Shown here piece after piece: positions 16,946 to 25,523 of a stretch of 64,000 bases of DNA (its first letter is position 1; every line of letters begins with the position of its first letter). A program made the translations under genes and the position numbers. A model generated the notes under the pieces. It was not told the DNA's origin. It did not search any database and saw only the letters and a program-made list of their open reading frames with translations. Source of the stretch: Terriglobales bacterium (GTDB taxonomy: Bacteria; Acidobacteriota; Terriglobia; Terriglobales; Acidobacteriaceae); the NCBI GenBank assembly GCA_035573675.1, contig DATMAB010000024.1, forward strand, positions 43,193 to 107,192, in the 5' to 3' direction.

Positions 16946-18739
16946 CTAGGGCGCGGTCGCGGCTTCGTCCGGCTGGCTGGCCAGCCAGGCGGCGCGCCGC
17001 CGGCGCTGTTGTGGCGTGGCCGAGGGCAGCGCGACGAGGGCGAACGATTCCTCGTCGCGACCGCCCAGCTTGATCTTCAGCTCGCGCGAGCCCTTGCGTC
17101 CGGTCACCCGCAAGCGGAGCGTCTCGCCGACTTTCATCCCCGCCAGCCGGTCTTCGAACTCGCCGCTGAATGGCTTGCCGTTGACGGTCAGGATGGTGTC
17201 GCCCGGACTCAAGCCCGCACGCTCGGCTTCGCTCCCCGCTTCGACGGAAACCACGACCGACGGCTGGTCGAAGTTGCGCACCGTCAGGAATCCCGGGTCC
17301 ACCACCGTGGTCTTGCTGCGCTCCAGCTTCAGGCCCACGGTATCGAACAGTTCGTTGTAGGGCAATTCCTGGGCCGCCGCCACGTAATCGCGGAAGAACT
17401 CCGAAAAGTCCGCGCCGGTCACCGCCTCGGCTGCCTGCTGCACGCCCGCCGAGTCCGGATAGGATCGGGCCTGGTTGGCATAGTTCCGATTCATCCACTG
17501 CAACACGTCGCGCAGCGATTTCTTCCCGCCCGAGCGCTCGCGCACCGCCAAATCGAGCAGCACACCCAGGATGCGCCCCTTATTGTAGTAATTGACGCTG
17601 CGTTCCGGCGTGCGATACTGCGGATACTTGTCAAACCAGGTGTCGAGACTGGCCTCCTCCACCGACTGCACCAGGTGCGCAGGCCTTAGCTCCAGGGTGC
17701 GGATCTCCTTGGTCAGCTCGTTGAGGTACTGGGCTTCGCTCATCAGGCCGGCACGGAGCAGAATGAGGTCCGCCACGGTCGTCGTGACCCCTTCGGCGAA
17801 CCACAGCGACACCGTGTAGTTCTCCCGCGTGTAATCAATCGGCTCGAGCGACTGCGGCCGCAGCCGCTTCACGTTCCACAGGTGGAAGAACTCGTGGGCG
17901 GTCGCGGCCGTGAACTCCAGCGGGTTCTCACGCAGGTACTCGGCGCTTACGTCGATGGCCGTGGAGTACGCGTGCTCCATGCCGCCCCCGCCGTGTCCGC
18001 GTGGAAAGTGATAGAGAAACAGATACTCAGTGAACGGCCGATCGTCCATCCACCACACCCCGGCGGTGACGATCTGTCGCACCCAGCGTTTGATCTGATC
18101 GACGTCGTAGTCCGCCGGATCGGCGTCAATCACGATGCGATAGCTGGCGCCACCCTCTTCGAACGACGTCTCGCGGAAGCTGCCGATCTCGACCGGGCCA
18201 TCCACCAAACGGTCATAGTTGCGGCCGGTGTAGACGCCGGGGCGCAGCATGGGTAGCGCCGTGGCGATGCGCCATCCTGCGGGTATGTCGACGAAGGTCA
18301 CGGTCATGGGCGCGTCGCGCGAGTCCACCGGATACATCAGCACCATGGCCAGGTTCAGGAACACGTGCGTGCCGTTGGCGTGGCTGCCGAAAGGACCCGG
18401 GAGCTCGGCCAGGATCTCGTACTCGATATCGGCGCCGCTCTCCGCCCGGCTCACGCGCCAGGTTGTCTTGTCGACCTTGCGCACCGGCAGCGGCTGCCCG
18501 GCGGCATTCTTCGCCGTCACCCGCCGTACGTACTGGGCGAAGTCGCGCACCTGGTAGAGCGCATTCCACACCGGCAGTTGCAAGTCGCGCTCCGCCGAGG
18601 TGCCGGCCACGTGGACGCGCACTTGCAGAAGATGTTCGCGCGCCCGCGCCAGCGAGACCGTGTAGTCGACGGGCGGCGCAGCGACAGCCGTCGCCACCGC
18701 GACCCACACCCAAAGGATGAGAGAGACGACGCGTCGCAT
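16946..18739 (-). CDS. M61-family glycyl aminopeptidase-like protein with C-terminal PDZ domain
   Basis: Secreted or periplasmic zinc peptidase. A signal peptide is present (MRRVVSLILWVWVAVATAVA). The beta-sandwich N-domain is followed by GGGGMEHAYST, the zinc motif HEFFHLWN (HEXXH) near residue 285, and SLWFAEGVTTTVADLIL with the third-ligand glutamate. A PDZ domain is at about residues 490-570 (VVVSVEAGSEAERAGLSPGD). The 597-residue length and this order are typical of M61 enzymes. Its ATG overlaps the mpl stop by one base (TGATG), so it is in the cell-wall operon. Substrate is unknown; glycyl-peptide preference is known only for some members. Confidence 0.9.
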   Translation of the reverse strand: MRRVVSLILWVWVAVATAVAAPPVDYTVSLARAREHLLQVRVHVAGTSAERDLQLPVWNALYQVRDFAQYVRRVTAKNAAGQPLPVRKVDKTTWRVSRAESGADIEYEILAELPGPFGSHANGTHVFLNLAMVLMYPVDSRDAPMTVTFVDIPAGWRIATALPMLRPGVYTGRNYDRLVDGPVEIGSFRETSFEEGGASYRIVIDADPADYDVDQIKRWVRQIVTAGVWWMDDRPFTEYLFLYHFPRGHGGGGMEHAYSTAIDVSAEYLRENPLEFTAATAHEFFHLWNVKRLRPQSLEPIDYTRENYTVSLWFAEGVTTTVADLILLRAGLMSEAQYLNELTKEIRTLELRPAHLVQSVEEASLDTWFDKYPQYRTPERSVNYYNKGRILGVLLDLAVRERSGGKKSLRDVLQWMNRNYANQARSYPDSAGVQQAAEAVTGADFSEFFRDYVAAAQELPYNELFDTVGLKLERSKTTVVDPGFLTVRNFDQPSVVVSVEAGSEAERAGLSPGDTILTVNGKPFSGEFEDRLAGMKVGETLRLRVTGRKGSRELKIKLGGRDEESFALVALPSATPQQRRRRAAWLASQPDEAATAP

Positions 18740-20166
18740 CAGGCGCTGGAGGGAACTTCCGAAAGGGTCTTGAACCGCTGGGGCAGCTTCTCGTAGATGC
18801 CGCCGAAACCGCCGTTGGAAAGAATGGCCACCACGTCACCCGGACGCAGCTCCGGCGCCACTGCGGTCACGATGGCGTCGGCGTCAGCCAGATTTCGCGC
18901 ACCGGTTCCGTGACGCCCGAGCTCCGCCACCACCCGCGTGAGGTCCAGCCGCTCTTCTTCGGGAATGGCCTCGGGACGGAACACGTCTGCAATCACTACC
19001 TGGTCGGCCAGCCCCAGGCTCTCCACCAGGCGCTCGGCGAACACGTTGCGGCGCAGCGTGTTGGAGCGCGGCTCGAACAGCGCCCAAAGACGTCTTCCCG
19101 GATAGCGTGTCCGCAGGGCGCGCAGTGTGCCGGCAATGGCGGTGGGGTGATGAGCGAAATCCTCCACGAAGGTCACACCGTTCACTTCCCCGCACACTTC
19201 CAGGCGTCGCTTGACGCCCTTGAAGTCATGCAGGGCGCCGGCGATGGTCGCTGCCGGAATACCGTATCCTGCCGCCACCGCAGCGGCAGCCGTCGCGTTC
19301 AACACGTTGTACTCGCCCGCCAGCGGAAGCTCGAACTGCGCCCAGGGCGAGCCTCCACGGAGCACCGACCAGCGTGTGCCCGCGGATTCATAGCGCACCT
19401 CGGTCGCCCGCCAGTGCGATCCTTCGCCAAACCCGTAGCGCTCCACCGTGCACAGCGCCCGTCCCACGCATTCCTCTACGTTCGCGTCGCCCTCGAAGGC
19501 AACGATCCTTCCCCGCCGCGGCACCAGGTTCACCAGCCGCCGGAAGGCGGTCTTCACCGCTTCCAGGTCGGCATAGATGTCGGCGTGGTCGAACTCCACC
19601 GAGGTCAGCACCGCAACATCGGGAAAGTAGTGCAGGAATTTCGGGCCCTTGTCGAAGAACGCCGTGTCGTACTCGTCTCCCTCCAGGATGAAATGCTTCC
19701 CGGGCTTGAACGCAAAGCTGGAACCGAAGTTCTCCGCCACGCCGCCTATCAGGAACGACGGGTTCTGGCCGGCTGTGTGGAAGATCCAGGCCAGCATGGC
19801 GGTGGTCGTGGTCTTTCCGTGCGTGCCGGCCACCACCACCGACTCCCGGCCCCGCAGAAAATACTCGTACAGGATTTGCGGCATGGAGCGCATCGGGATG
19901 CGCTGGTCCAGCACGTATTCCAGTTCCGGATTGCCGCGGGAGATGGCATTGCCCACCACCACCAGGTCCGGCCGCGGCTTCAGATTGCTCTCCGCGTACG
20001 GCTGCTGGACGGGAATGGAGAGCGCGGCCAGCATGTCGGACATCGGCGGATACACGGCGGCATCGGAGCCCGTCACCCGCACGCCGCGCTGCTTCAGCAG
20101 ACCGGCCAGCGAAGCCATGGCTGTGCCACAGATCCCGATCAGATGGATGTGCTGCTGCTCGGTCAT
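18739..20166 (-). CDS. mpl: UDP-N-acetylmuramate:L-alanyl-gamma-D-glutamyl-meso-DAP ligase
   Basis: Recycles murein tripeptide by ligating it to UDP-MurNAc (cytoplasm). The 475-residue protein starts MTEQQHIHLIGICGTAMASL. It has the ATP loop GTHGKTTTTAMLAW and, in place of the MurC sequence, EGDEYDTAFFDKGPKF, which marks Mpl. It continues with EDFAHHPTAIAGTLRALR and LFEPRSNTLRRN. The start overlaps the ldcA stop by 4 nt (ATGA), giving tight coupling. ldcA, which makes the tripeptide by trimming tetrapeptide, directly precedes it, so the two form a recycling pair. A longer frame to 20397 is rejected because it runs into ldcA. Confidence 0.93.
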   Translation of the reverse strand: MTEQQHIHLIGICGTAMASLAGLLKQRGVRVTGSDAAVYPPMSDMLAALSIPVQQPYAESNLKPRPDLVVVGNAISRGNPELEYVLDQRIPMRSMPQILYEYFLRGRESVVVAGTHGKTTTTAMLAWIFHTAGQNPSFLIGGVAENFGSSFAFKPGKHFILEGDEYDTAFFDKGPKFLHYFPDVAVLTSVEFDHADIYADLEAVKTAFRRLVNLVPRRGRIVAFEGDANVEECVGRALCTVERYGFGEGSHWRATEVRYESAGTRWSVLRGGSPWAQFELPLAGEYNVLNATAAAAVAAGYGIPAATIAGALHDFKGVKRRLEVCGEVNGVTFVEDFAHHPTAIAGTLRALRTRYPGRRLWALFEPRSNTLRRNVFAERLVESLGLADQVVIADVFRPEAIPEEERLDLTRVVAELGRHGTGARNLADADAIVTAVAPELRPGDVVAILSNGGFGGIYEKLPQRFKTLSEVPSSA

Positions 20167-21140
20167 GGTTTGGCGGCCGGCGCCGCCACCGGAGCCGGGG
20201 TCGTGGCCGCCTCCAGAACGGTGAGCCGGACTTCCTGCTTCACCTCCAGCCGGGCACGCACCCCGAAAGGCAGGGTGATGTTGCTGTGCGTCACGTGGCC
20301 GGAGCGCAGCCCGAACGCCACCGGAATCCCCAGATCGCCCACCACGCGCTTCACCACCTCGGTCAGACTGTAGGCTTGTTCGGGATGCTGCAGGCAATCC
20401 ATCATCTCGCCGAACACGATGCCTCTTACGCCCGCCAGTTTGCCGGCATGTTTCAATTGCATGAGCATGCGGTCGATCTGGAAAGGCTTCACCGCCACGT
20501 CCTCCAGGAACAGAATGGTGTCCGTGGTGCGGATCTCATACGGCGTGCGCAGCGAAGCCACCAGAATCGAGAGGCAGCCGCCGTACAGCACACCCTCCGC
20601 CGTGCCTTCCACCAGGGGCGCTACCCCCGAGCCCGGCACGGCGGCCAGTTCCCAGTTGTTCTTGGCTCCCATCGCCGCCTTCCACGAAGCCAGATGCACG
20701 CCGTCGGAAGTGGCGAAGTCCTTGGTCACCATGGGTCCGTGGAAGGTCACCAGGTTGGCGCGGTCGGCGATCCGCGTCAGCAACGCGGTGATGTCGCTGT
20801 AGCCCACCAGGATCTTGGGATGGGCCGCGATCTTGTCGTAGTCGAGCGCGTCCAGAAGGTAGTTCGAGCCGTAGCCTCCGCGCGCGCACAGCACCGCCCG
20901 CACCTCGTCGCGCACGAACATCTCCTCCAGTTCGCGCGCGCGCCGCTCCACCGAGCCCGCAAAATACAGGTCCTGATCGAAGATGGAATCCAGGTAGAAG
21001 GGCTTGTAGCCCATGCGCCACAGCGACACGCAGCCCGCGTCCAGGTAATTGCGCTGGATGGGGCTGGCGGGCGCCACGATACCGACGGTATCCCCGGGCT
21101 GCAGGGCGGGCGGCTTCAAGCGGGGTTTCGGCGGCGCCAT
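20163..21140 (-). CDS. ldcA: LD-carboxypeptidase (S66 family)
   Basis: Removes the terminal D-Ala from murein tetrapeptides in recycling. The 325-residue protein starts with PPALQPGDTVGIVAPASPIQ. It has the nucleophile region CARGGYGSNYLLDAL (Ser after GGYG), VGYSDITALLTRI, FGEMMDC, and the C-terminal catalytic His region SGHVTHSNITLPFGV. These blocks match S66 peptidases. No signal peptide is present, so it acts in the cytoplasm. It lies between dapF and mpl in one run of cell-wall genes; a TATAAG hexamer at 21163-21168 suggests it may also have its own promoter inside the end of dapF. Confidence 0.93.
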   Translation of the reverse strand: MAPPKPRLKPPALQPGDTVGIVAPASPIQRNYLDAGCVSLWRMGYKPFYLDSIFDQDLYFAGSVERRARELEEMFVRDEVRAVLCARGGYGSNYLLDALDYDKIAAHPKILVGYSDITALLTRIADRANLVTFHGPMVTKDFATSDGVHLASWKAAMGAKNNWELAAVPGSGVAPLVEGTAEGVLYGGCLSILVASLRTPYEIRTTDTILFLEDVAVKPFQIDRMLMQLKHAGKLAGVRGIVFGEMMDCLQHPEQAYSLTEVVKRVVGDLGIPVAFGLRSGHVTHSNITLPFGVRARLEVKQEVRLTVLEAATTPAPVAAPAAKP

Positions 21141-21162
21141 GAGGGAATCAGTCGGGTCTCAT

Positions 21163-21168
21163 CTTATA
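21163..21168 (-). promoter_or_regulatory. possible -10 element (TATAAG) of ldcA
   Basis: TATAAG on the minus strand, 22 nt before the ldcA ATG and overlapping the dapF stop codon region. No -35 is obvious. Confidence 0.35.
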
Positions 21169-21964
21169 CGAAAAACTCGCCGCGACAGAGCAGTTGCGCC
21201 GATCCAACCAGCACCACGTTTCCTTCCCAGCGAACCGTCTGCTCGCCTCCCGGTGCGCTCACACGCACTGGGGAACGCGCCCGCCCCGTGGATATCGCCG
21301 CCACCGCCGCGGCACACGAGCCCGTGCCCGACGAGCGTGTCTCACCCACCCCTCGCTCAAAGAATCGGACCTCGATTTCCGCTTTGTTTACAGAACGAAC
21401 CAGCTCAACGTTGATTCCATACTTGAAGTCATGATGGCGGCCGATCTCCGCCGCCTCCGCCTGCCATCCCGGCGCGAATTGTTCCACGAACACCACGAAG
21501 TGCGGGTTGCCCATGGAAACGGGAATGCCGCTCACGGTGCGGAATGCCAGCTGGATTTGAAACTCGTCCCCTACCTGAGGTTCGCCCATGTCGGTTTCGA
21601 ACTCGAACGTCGGGCCCGAGCGCCGCACCACACGACACGTCTTCAGTCCTGCTCCGGTGCGTACCACCACGCGTTCGAGGCCACGCTCCTCGGCCAGAAG
21701 TGCCGCCACACAGCGCGTGCCGTTGCCTGAGATCTCCGCTTCTGAACCATCCGCATTGAACAGGCGCGCGCGGATGTCGGCATCCTCGGCGGGCAGCAGC
21801 CATTCCACCCCGTCCGCGCCCACGCCCTGGTGGCGGTCGCAGATGCGGCGGCTGAACTCCGCCAGGTCTGCGGGAATATGGACGCCGTCGATGAGCAGGA
21901 AGTCGTTGCCGCAGGCACTCGCCTTAACGAATGGAATGCCGGAGAACGCGCGCTTCGTGGCCAT
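21164..21964 (-). CDS. dapF: diaminopimelate epimerase
   Basis: Interconverts LL- and meso-diaminopimelate, the last step before lysine and DAP-type peptidoglycan. The 266-residue protein has KASACGNDFLLID near the N-terminus, the first catalytic cysteine in SGNGTRCVAALL, and the second in SSGTGSCAAAVAAI. MGNPHFVVFVEQ is also conserved. Length is normal. A TAGAAT lies 17 nt before the start. ldcA follows after 23 nt, so dapF, ldcA and mpl form a cell-wall group. Confidence 0.95.
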   Translation of the reverse strand: MATKRAFSGIPFVKASACGNDFLLIDGVHIPADLAEFSRRICDRHQGVGADGVEWLLPAEDADIRARLFNADGSEAEISGNGTRCVAALLAEERGLERVVVRTGAGLKTCRVVRRSGPTFEFETDMGEPQVGDEFQIQLAFRTVSGIPVSMGNPHFVVFVEQFAPGWQAEAAEIGRHHDFKYGINVELVRSVNKAEIEVRFFERGVGETRSSGTGSCAAAVAAISTGRARSPVRVSAPGGEQTVRWEGNVVLVGSAQLLCRGEFFV

Positions 21965-21980
21965 CAGAAAAAGTGTTGGG

Positions 21981-21986
21981 ATTCTA
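21981..21986 (-). promoter_or_regulatory. possible -10 element (TAGAAT) of dapF
   Basis: TAGAAT on the minus strand, 16 nt before the dapF ATG. This would give a very short leader. Confidence 0.4.
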
Positions 21987-21994
21987 CACTGCGC

Positions 21995-23599
21995 TCAGGG
22001 GCGGCGCCGTGTCCGGAAGATCACCGCCCGCGGCTGCCCGGGAGTTTCCACCGTGGCCACCGCCTCCACGTCCCCGGCATGTTTCGCGGCTGATTCCTCC
22101 ACCGCATCCCCTTCGACGGCGACCAGAAAGTCCGCCCAAGCTGCGGGATCGTTCAGGGCCACCCTCCAGTCCGGGTAGTTGCCTTCGTGAATCACCCGGC
22201 GCAGCGGGATGCTCGCCCGCTGCAGTGCTCCGCCATGACTGCCCACATGCATCATCAGGACAGCATCTCCGTTCAGTCGTTCCAGTTCCGCCGCCAGCTT
22301 GCGCTCGAATGCAATGCGCGCATGCGAGTTGGCGCGCGCTTCGCGCAGGCAGATGGGAACCGCACGCCAGGCGGAAATCGAACTCATCCCCACCAGCAGA
22401 GCTGCGGCCAGCACAGCCAACCAGCGGCGTCGCGGTCGCCGTTCCAGCACGAAGCTGGTCGCCACAGCCAGAAAAACAGCCACCGCCGGCAGCAACTGCA
22501 GCCCGTAGCGCACGTTGTAAAACGAGAACGGCCACCACACCGGCAGGAAGATGGGCACGCTCGCGTAGGCGACCGAGAGCACGTAGAACGGCAGTGGCAA
22601 CCATAACAGCAGGGCCGACCGCCCACGTCCGCGAAACAGGGCCGCCAAGAACCCCAACACTGCTACCGCCAGCATGGCATCACCCCAGCGGTCGTCGCCC
22701 AGATTCAGCTTCGCCGCCTTGAGGAAATATGCGGCCGCCACGCCCGGCGCATGATATCCGGGATGCGGCGGAGAGCCTTCGGGCGTTGTGCGCTCGGCAA
22801 TGGCCCGTGCCGAGTACGGTCCGGTCAAGAAGTCCAGCGGATTGCCAAACACGCCCCAGTTGTAGGCCATCCATAGCAGAGGTGCCGCCGCAGTGATCAG
22901 CACAAAGTTGCGCAGGCTGCGGCGCAATTCCGGATCGGGTGAGCCGGCGTACATGCGCCGTCGGGATGCATAGGACCAGAGCGCGACGGGAACGAAGAAG
23001 GCGGAAGCGAACCACGCATCGTAGCGGGTCAGCATGGCAGCCGCCAGCAACAGGCCGCACCGCTCGAGCGAGCGGCGCGCCTGGGAGCGGGGACGAGGAT
23101 GGTCGTTTCGAGCCGTCGCCGCGAACTCCGCCACATGCACGGTCGCCCAGACGAACAACGCCAGGTACAACGGTTCGGTCATGGCCGTGGCCTGCATGTA
23201 AAGCAAATTGGGATTGGCTGCGAAGACCAGCGCGCCCACCCAGGTCGCGGCGCGCGAACCGAATCCGCGCGCCAGGCGGAACACGCCCAGCGTCCCGGCG
23301 ACATAGGACGCCATGGAGACCAGCGCTCCCGCGAATCCTGTGCGCCACGCCCAGTCGGACATGACGCCCGGCAGCATGAGCAGGTGCGGCAGCGGCAGCC
23401 ACACCGACCCCAACTGAAACGGCCCGGGCGTGCGCGAATCCACCACTCGCCGCGCGATGTTCAGATGCGCCACCGCATCGCCGTACAGCAGCAACGCATC
23501 CTGCCGCCAGTAGAACAGGAACGCCGCCACCGAGCCGAGACCCGCCAGCAGCGCCAGGAATAGGGGATCGTGCGGATTGTTCCGGGTGGGGAGTTCCAT
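21995..23599 (-). CDS. polytopic membrane protein, GT39/ArnT-like glycosyltransferase
   Basis: The 534-residue protein has many hydrophobic segments. The first is at about residues 13-32 (LFLALLAGLGSVAAFLFYWR), followed by the aspartate-containing loop LLYGDAVAHLNIARRVVDS, typical of the periplasmic catalytic loop of lipid-linked-sugar glycosyltransferases of the GT-C fold. Further helices follow with VFAANPNLLYMQATAMTEPL. The C-terminal about 110 residues after the last helix are soluble. The donor would be a polyprenyl-linked sugar and the target is unknown. It follows the PfkB kinase gene after 64 nt and has a GATAAT upstream. Confidence 0.75.
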   Translation of the reverse strand: MELPTRNNPHDPLFLALLAGLGSVAAFLFYWRQDALLLYGDAVAHLNIARRVVDSRTPGPFQLGSVWLPLPHLLMLPGVMSDWAWRTGFAGALVSMASYVAGTLGVFRLARGFGSRAATWVGALVFAANPNLLYMQATAMTEPLYLALFVWATVHVAEFAATARNDHPRPRSQARRSLERCGLLLAAAMLTRYDAWFASAFFVPVALWSYASRRRMYAGSPDPELRRSLRNFVLITAAAPLLWMAYNWGVFGNPLDFLTGPYSARAIAERTTPEGSPPHPGYHAPGVAAAYFLKAAKLNLGDDRWGDAMLAVAVLGFLAALFRGRGRSALLLWLPLPFYVLSVAYASVPIFLPVWWPFSFYNVRYGLQLLPAVAVFLAVATSFVLERRPRRRWLAVLAAALLVGMSSISAWRAVPICLREARANSHARIAFERKLAAELERLNGDAVLMMHVGSHGGALQRASIPLRRVIHEGNYPDWRVALNDPAAWADFLVAVEGDAVEESAAKHAGDVEAVATVETPGQPRAVIFRTRRRP

Positions 23600-23619
23600 G
23601 CGAACGAATCGCCGTGCAG

Positions 23620-23625
23620 ATTATC
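23620..23625 (-). promoter_or_regulatory. possible -10 element (GATAAT) of the GT39-like gene
   Basis: GATAAT on the minus strand, 20 nt before the ATG at 23599. The -35 is not recognised. Confidence 0.35.
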
Positions 23626-23663
23626 AGGACTCGGCGTTCGTCGCTGGAAACCGGGAACTGGCT

Positions 23664-24587
23664 TCACTCCAGGTGTGACAGTTCACGGAACACCTGAAAG
23701 CGCGCCTGAATCTCCTCGCGCTCGAGGTTGCGCAGCCGCTCCGTCCCGAAGCGCTCCACGGCGAACGATCCCATCACTCCACCGTAGAACATGGCGCGTT
23801 TCAGCACTTCGCGGTTGATCTCGCCCTGCGCTGCAAGGTATCCCAGGAAGCCGCCGGCAAAGGAGTCGCCCGCGCCGGTCGGGTCCACGACTTCTTCCAT
23901 GGGCAGCGCCGGCGCGCGGAACGGATGCCGCCCGATCCCGAACGCTCCCTCGCGGAAGAAGATAGTCGCGCCGTATTCGCCGTGTTTGATCACCAGAGCC
24001 TTGGGGCCGCGCGCCAGGATGCGGTGGGCCGCCCGGGGCAGGCTGCGTTCCCCGGCCAGCATGCGCGCCTCGCCGTCGTTGATCATCAGCACATCGATGC
24101 CGCGCAGCGTCTCGCCCAGCTCCGCCGGCTTGCCCTGGATCCAGAAGTTCATGGTGTCGCCGCCTACCAGCCGCGCGTTCTTCAGGCTCCGCCGCACGTT
24201 CCCCTGCAGCACCGGATCGATGTTGCCCAGGAACAGGAACTCGGAATCGAGGAACCCCTGCGGGACCTGCGGCTGGAAATCGGCGAAGACGTTCAGTTCC
24301 GTGGCGTGGGTGATGGCTTCGTTCAGGTTCTCCCCGTACTCGCCCGACCAGTGGAACGTGCGCCCTGGCGCGCGCTGGATGCCTTCGGTCCGCACTCCGC
24401 GCCGCCGCAGCACTTCCTCGTGCGCGCCGGTGAAGTCCTCGCCCACCACGCCCACCACCCGCACCTCGGTGAAGTAGCTGGCGGCCAGGGAGAAATACAC
24501 CGCGGAGCCGCCCAGTTCCCGCTCCACGCGTCCTGCGGGCGTGCGAATGGTATCGAAGGCGATGGACCCCACGGCCAGGATCGCCAT
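23664..24587 (-). CDS. PfkB-family carbohydrate/nucleoside kinase
   Basis: ATP-dependent kinase of the ribokinase family, 307 residues. The N-terminus has LAVGSIAFDTIRTPAG and the GGSAVYFSLAASYF signature. The C-terminal motif DPTGAGDSFAGGFLGYLA holds the anion hole and the catalytic Asp. The substrate is not decided by these motifs. It starts 2 nt after the stop of MTA phosphorylase, so the two are co-translated. A substrate from adenosine, methylthioadenosine or ribose metabolism is therefore plausible, but this is inference from context. Confidence 0.85.
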   Translation of the reverse strand: MAILAVGSIAFDTIRTPAGRVERELGGSAVYFSLAASYFTEVRVVGVVGEDFTGAHEEVLRRRGVRTEGIQRAPGRTFHWSGEYGENLNEAITHATELNVFADFQPQVPQGFLDSEFLFLGNIDPVLQGNVRRSLKNARLVGGDTMNFWIQGKPAELGETLRGIDVLMINDGEARMLAGERSLPRAAHRILARGPKALVIKHGEYGATIFFREGAFGIGRHPFRAPALPMEEVVDPTGAGDSFAGGFLGYLAAQGEINREVLKRAMFYGGVMGSFAVERFGTERLRNLEREEIQARFQVFRELSHLE

Positions 24588-24589
24588 GC

Positions 24590-25465
24590 CTACTTCCTCG
24601 CCTTGCCTAAATATTTGTCCAGCAGGAAACTCAGCCTCTTGCGCGTGGCAGGCGGGATCTTGGCGGGTTCGGTCAGCAGCGCGTGCTTCAGCGCAGAGCC
24701 GCAGCCACAGGTGCGCTCCTTGGGCAGCGCCCGCACCGTCTCGCGCACTACTCTCTGCGCGTTCTCTGCATTTTTCAGCAGGCAGGAAATAATCTGGTCC
24801 ACGGTGACCGAGTCATGCGTCGGATGCCAGCAGTCGTAGTCGGTCACCATGGCGATGGTGGCATAGCACATCTCCGCTTCCCGGGCCAGTTTGGCCTCGG
24901 GCGCGTTGGTCATGCCGATCACGTCCATCCCCCATGAGCGATGCAGGTTGGACTCCGCTTTGGTGGAGAACTGCGGCCCCTCCATGTTGATGTACGTGCC
25001 GCCCAATTTCCCCGTGACTCCCGCCTTGCGGCACGCCGCCTCGATCACCCGCGCCGTTTCCATGCACACCGGGTCGCCGAAGGCCACGTGTCCCACACAG
25101 CCTTCTCCGAAAAACGTCGACAGGCGGCGGTGCGTGCGGTCCACGAACTGGTCGGGCAGGACGAAGTCCAGCGGCTTGTGTTCTTCCTTGAGCGAGCCCA
25201 CGGCGGAAATGGAAAGCACGCGCTCCACGCCCAGCGCCTTGAAGCCGTAGATGTTGGCGCGATAGTTGATCTCCGAAGGCAGGATGCGATGGCCGCGACC
25301 GTGCCGCGCCAGGAACGCGACTTTTCGCCCTTCGAGCGTCCCCAGCACATACGCGTCCGACGGTTTGCCGAAGGGCGTCTTGAGTTGCTTCTCCTTGACG
25401 TTCTTCAGACCCGGGAATGCGTACAGCCCGCTTCCTCCGATGATGCCTATCTCCACCTGTGCCAC
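24590..25465 (-). CDS. mtnP: S-methyl-5'-thioadenosine phosphorylase
   Basis: Splits methylthioadenosine (from polyamine and related synthesis) to adenine and methylthioribose-1-phosphate. The 291-residue protein has [35 protein letters not shown], the MTAP motif [17 protein letters not shown], and [20 protein letters not shown] with DYDCWH. Start is GTG 25465, preceded by GAGGAG at good spacing. A TATAAT is at 25507-25512. Purine nucleoside phosphorylases of the same fold differ at the EGP and substrate loops; a broader specificity is possible. Confidence 0.92.
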   Translation of the reverse strand: MAQVEIGIIGGSGLYAFPGLKNVKEKQLKTPFGKPSDAYVLGTLEGRKVAFLARHGRGHRILPSEINYRANIYGFKALGVERVLSISAVGSLKEEHKPLDFVLPDQFVDRTHRRLSTFFGEGCVGHVAFGDPVCMETARVIEAACRKAGVTGKLGGTYINMEGPQFSTKAESNLHRSWGMDVIGMTNAPEAKLAREAEMCYATIAMVTDYDCWHPTHDSVTVDQIISCLLKNAENAQRVVRETVRALPKERTCGCGSALKHALLTEPAKIPPATRKRLSFLLDKYLGKARK

Positions 25466-25506
25466 AGTGCTCTCCTCTGCGCGCCGGACTTCGGGCCAAG
25501 CCGCCG

Positions 25507-25512
25507 ATTATA
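25507..25512 (-). promoter_or_regulatory. -10 element (TATAAT) of mtnP
   Basis: Perfect TATAAT on the minus strand, 41 nt before the GTG start, in the 58-nt gap after the upstream secreted-protein gene. Confidence 0.55.
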
Positions 25513-25523
25513 CAGAAGGGGAA

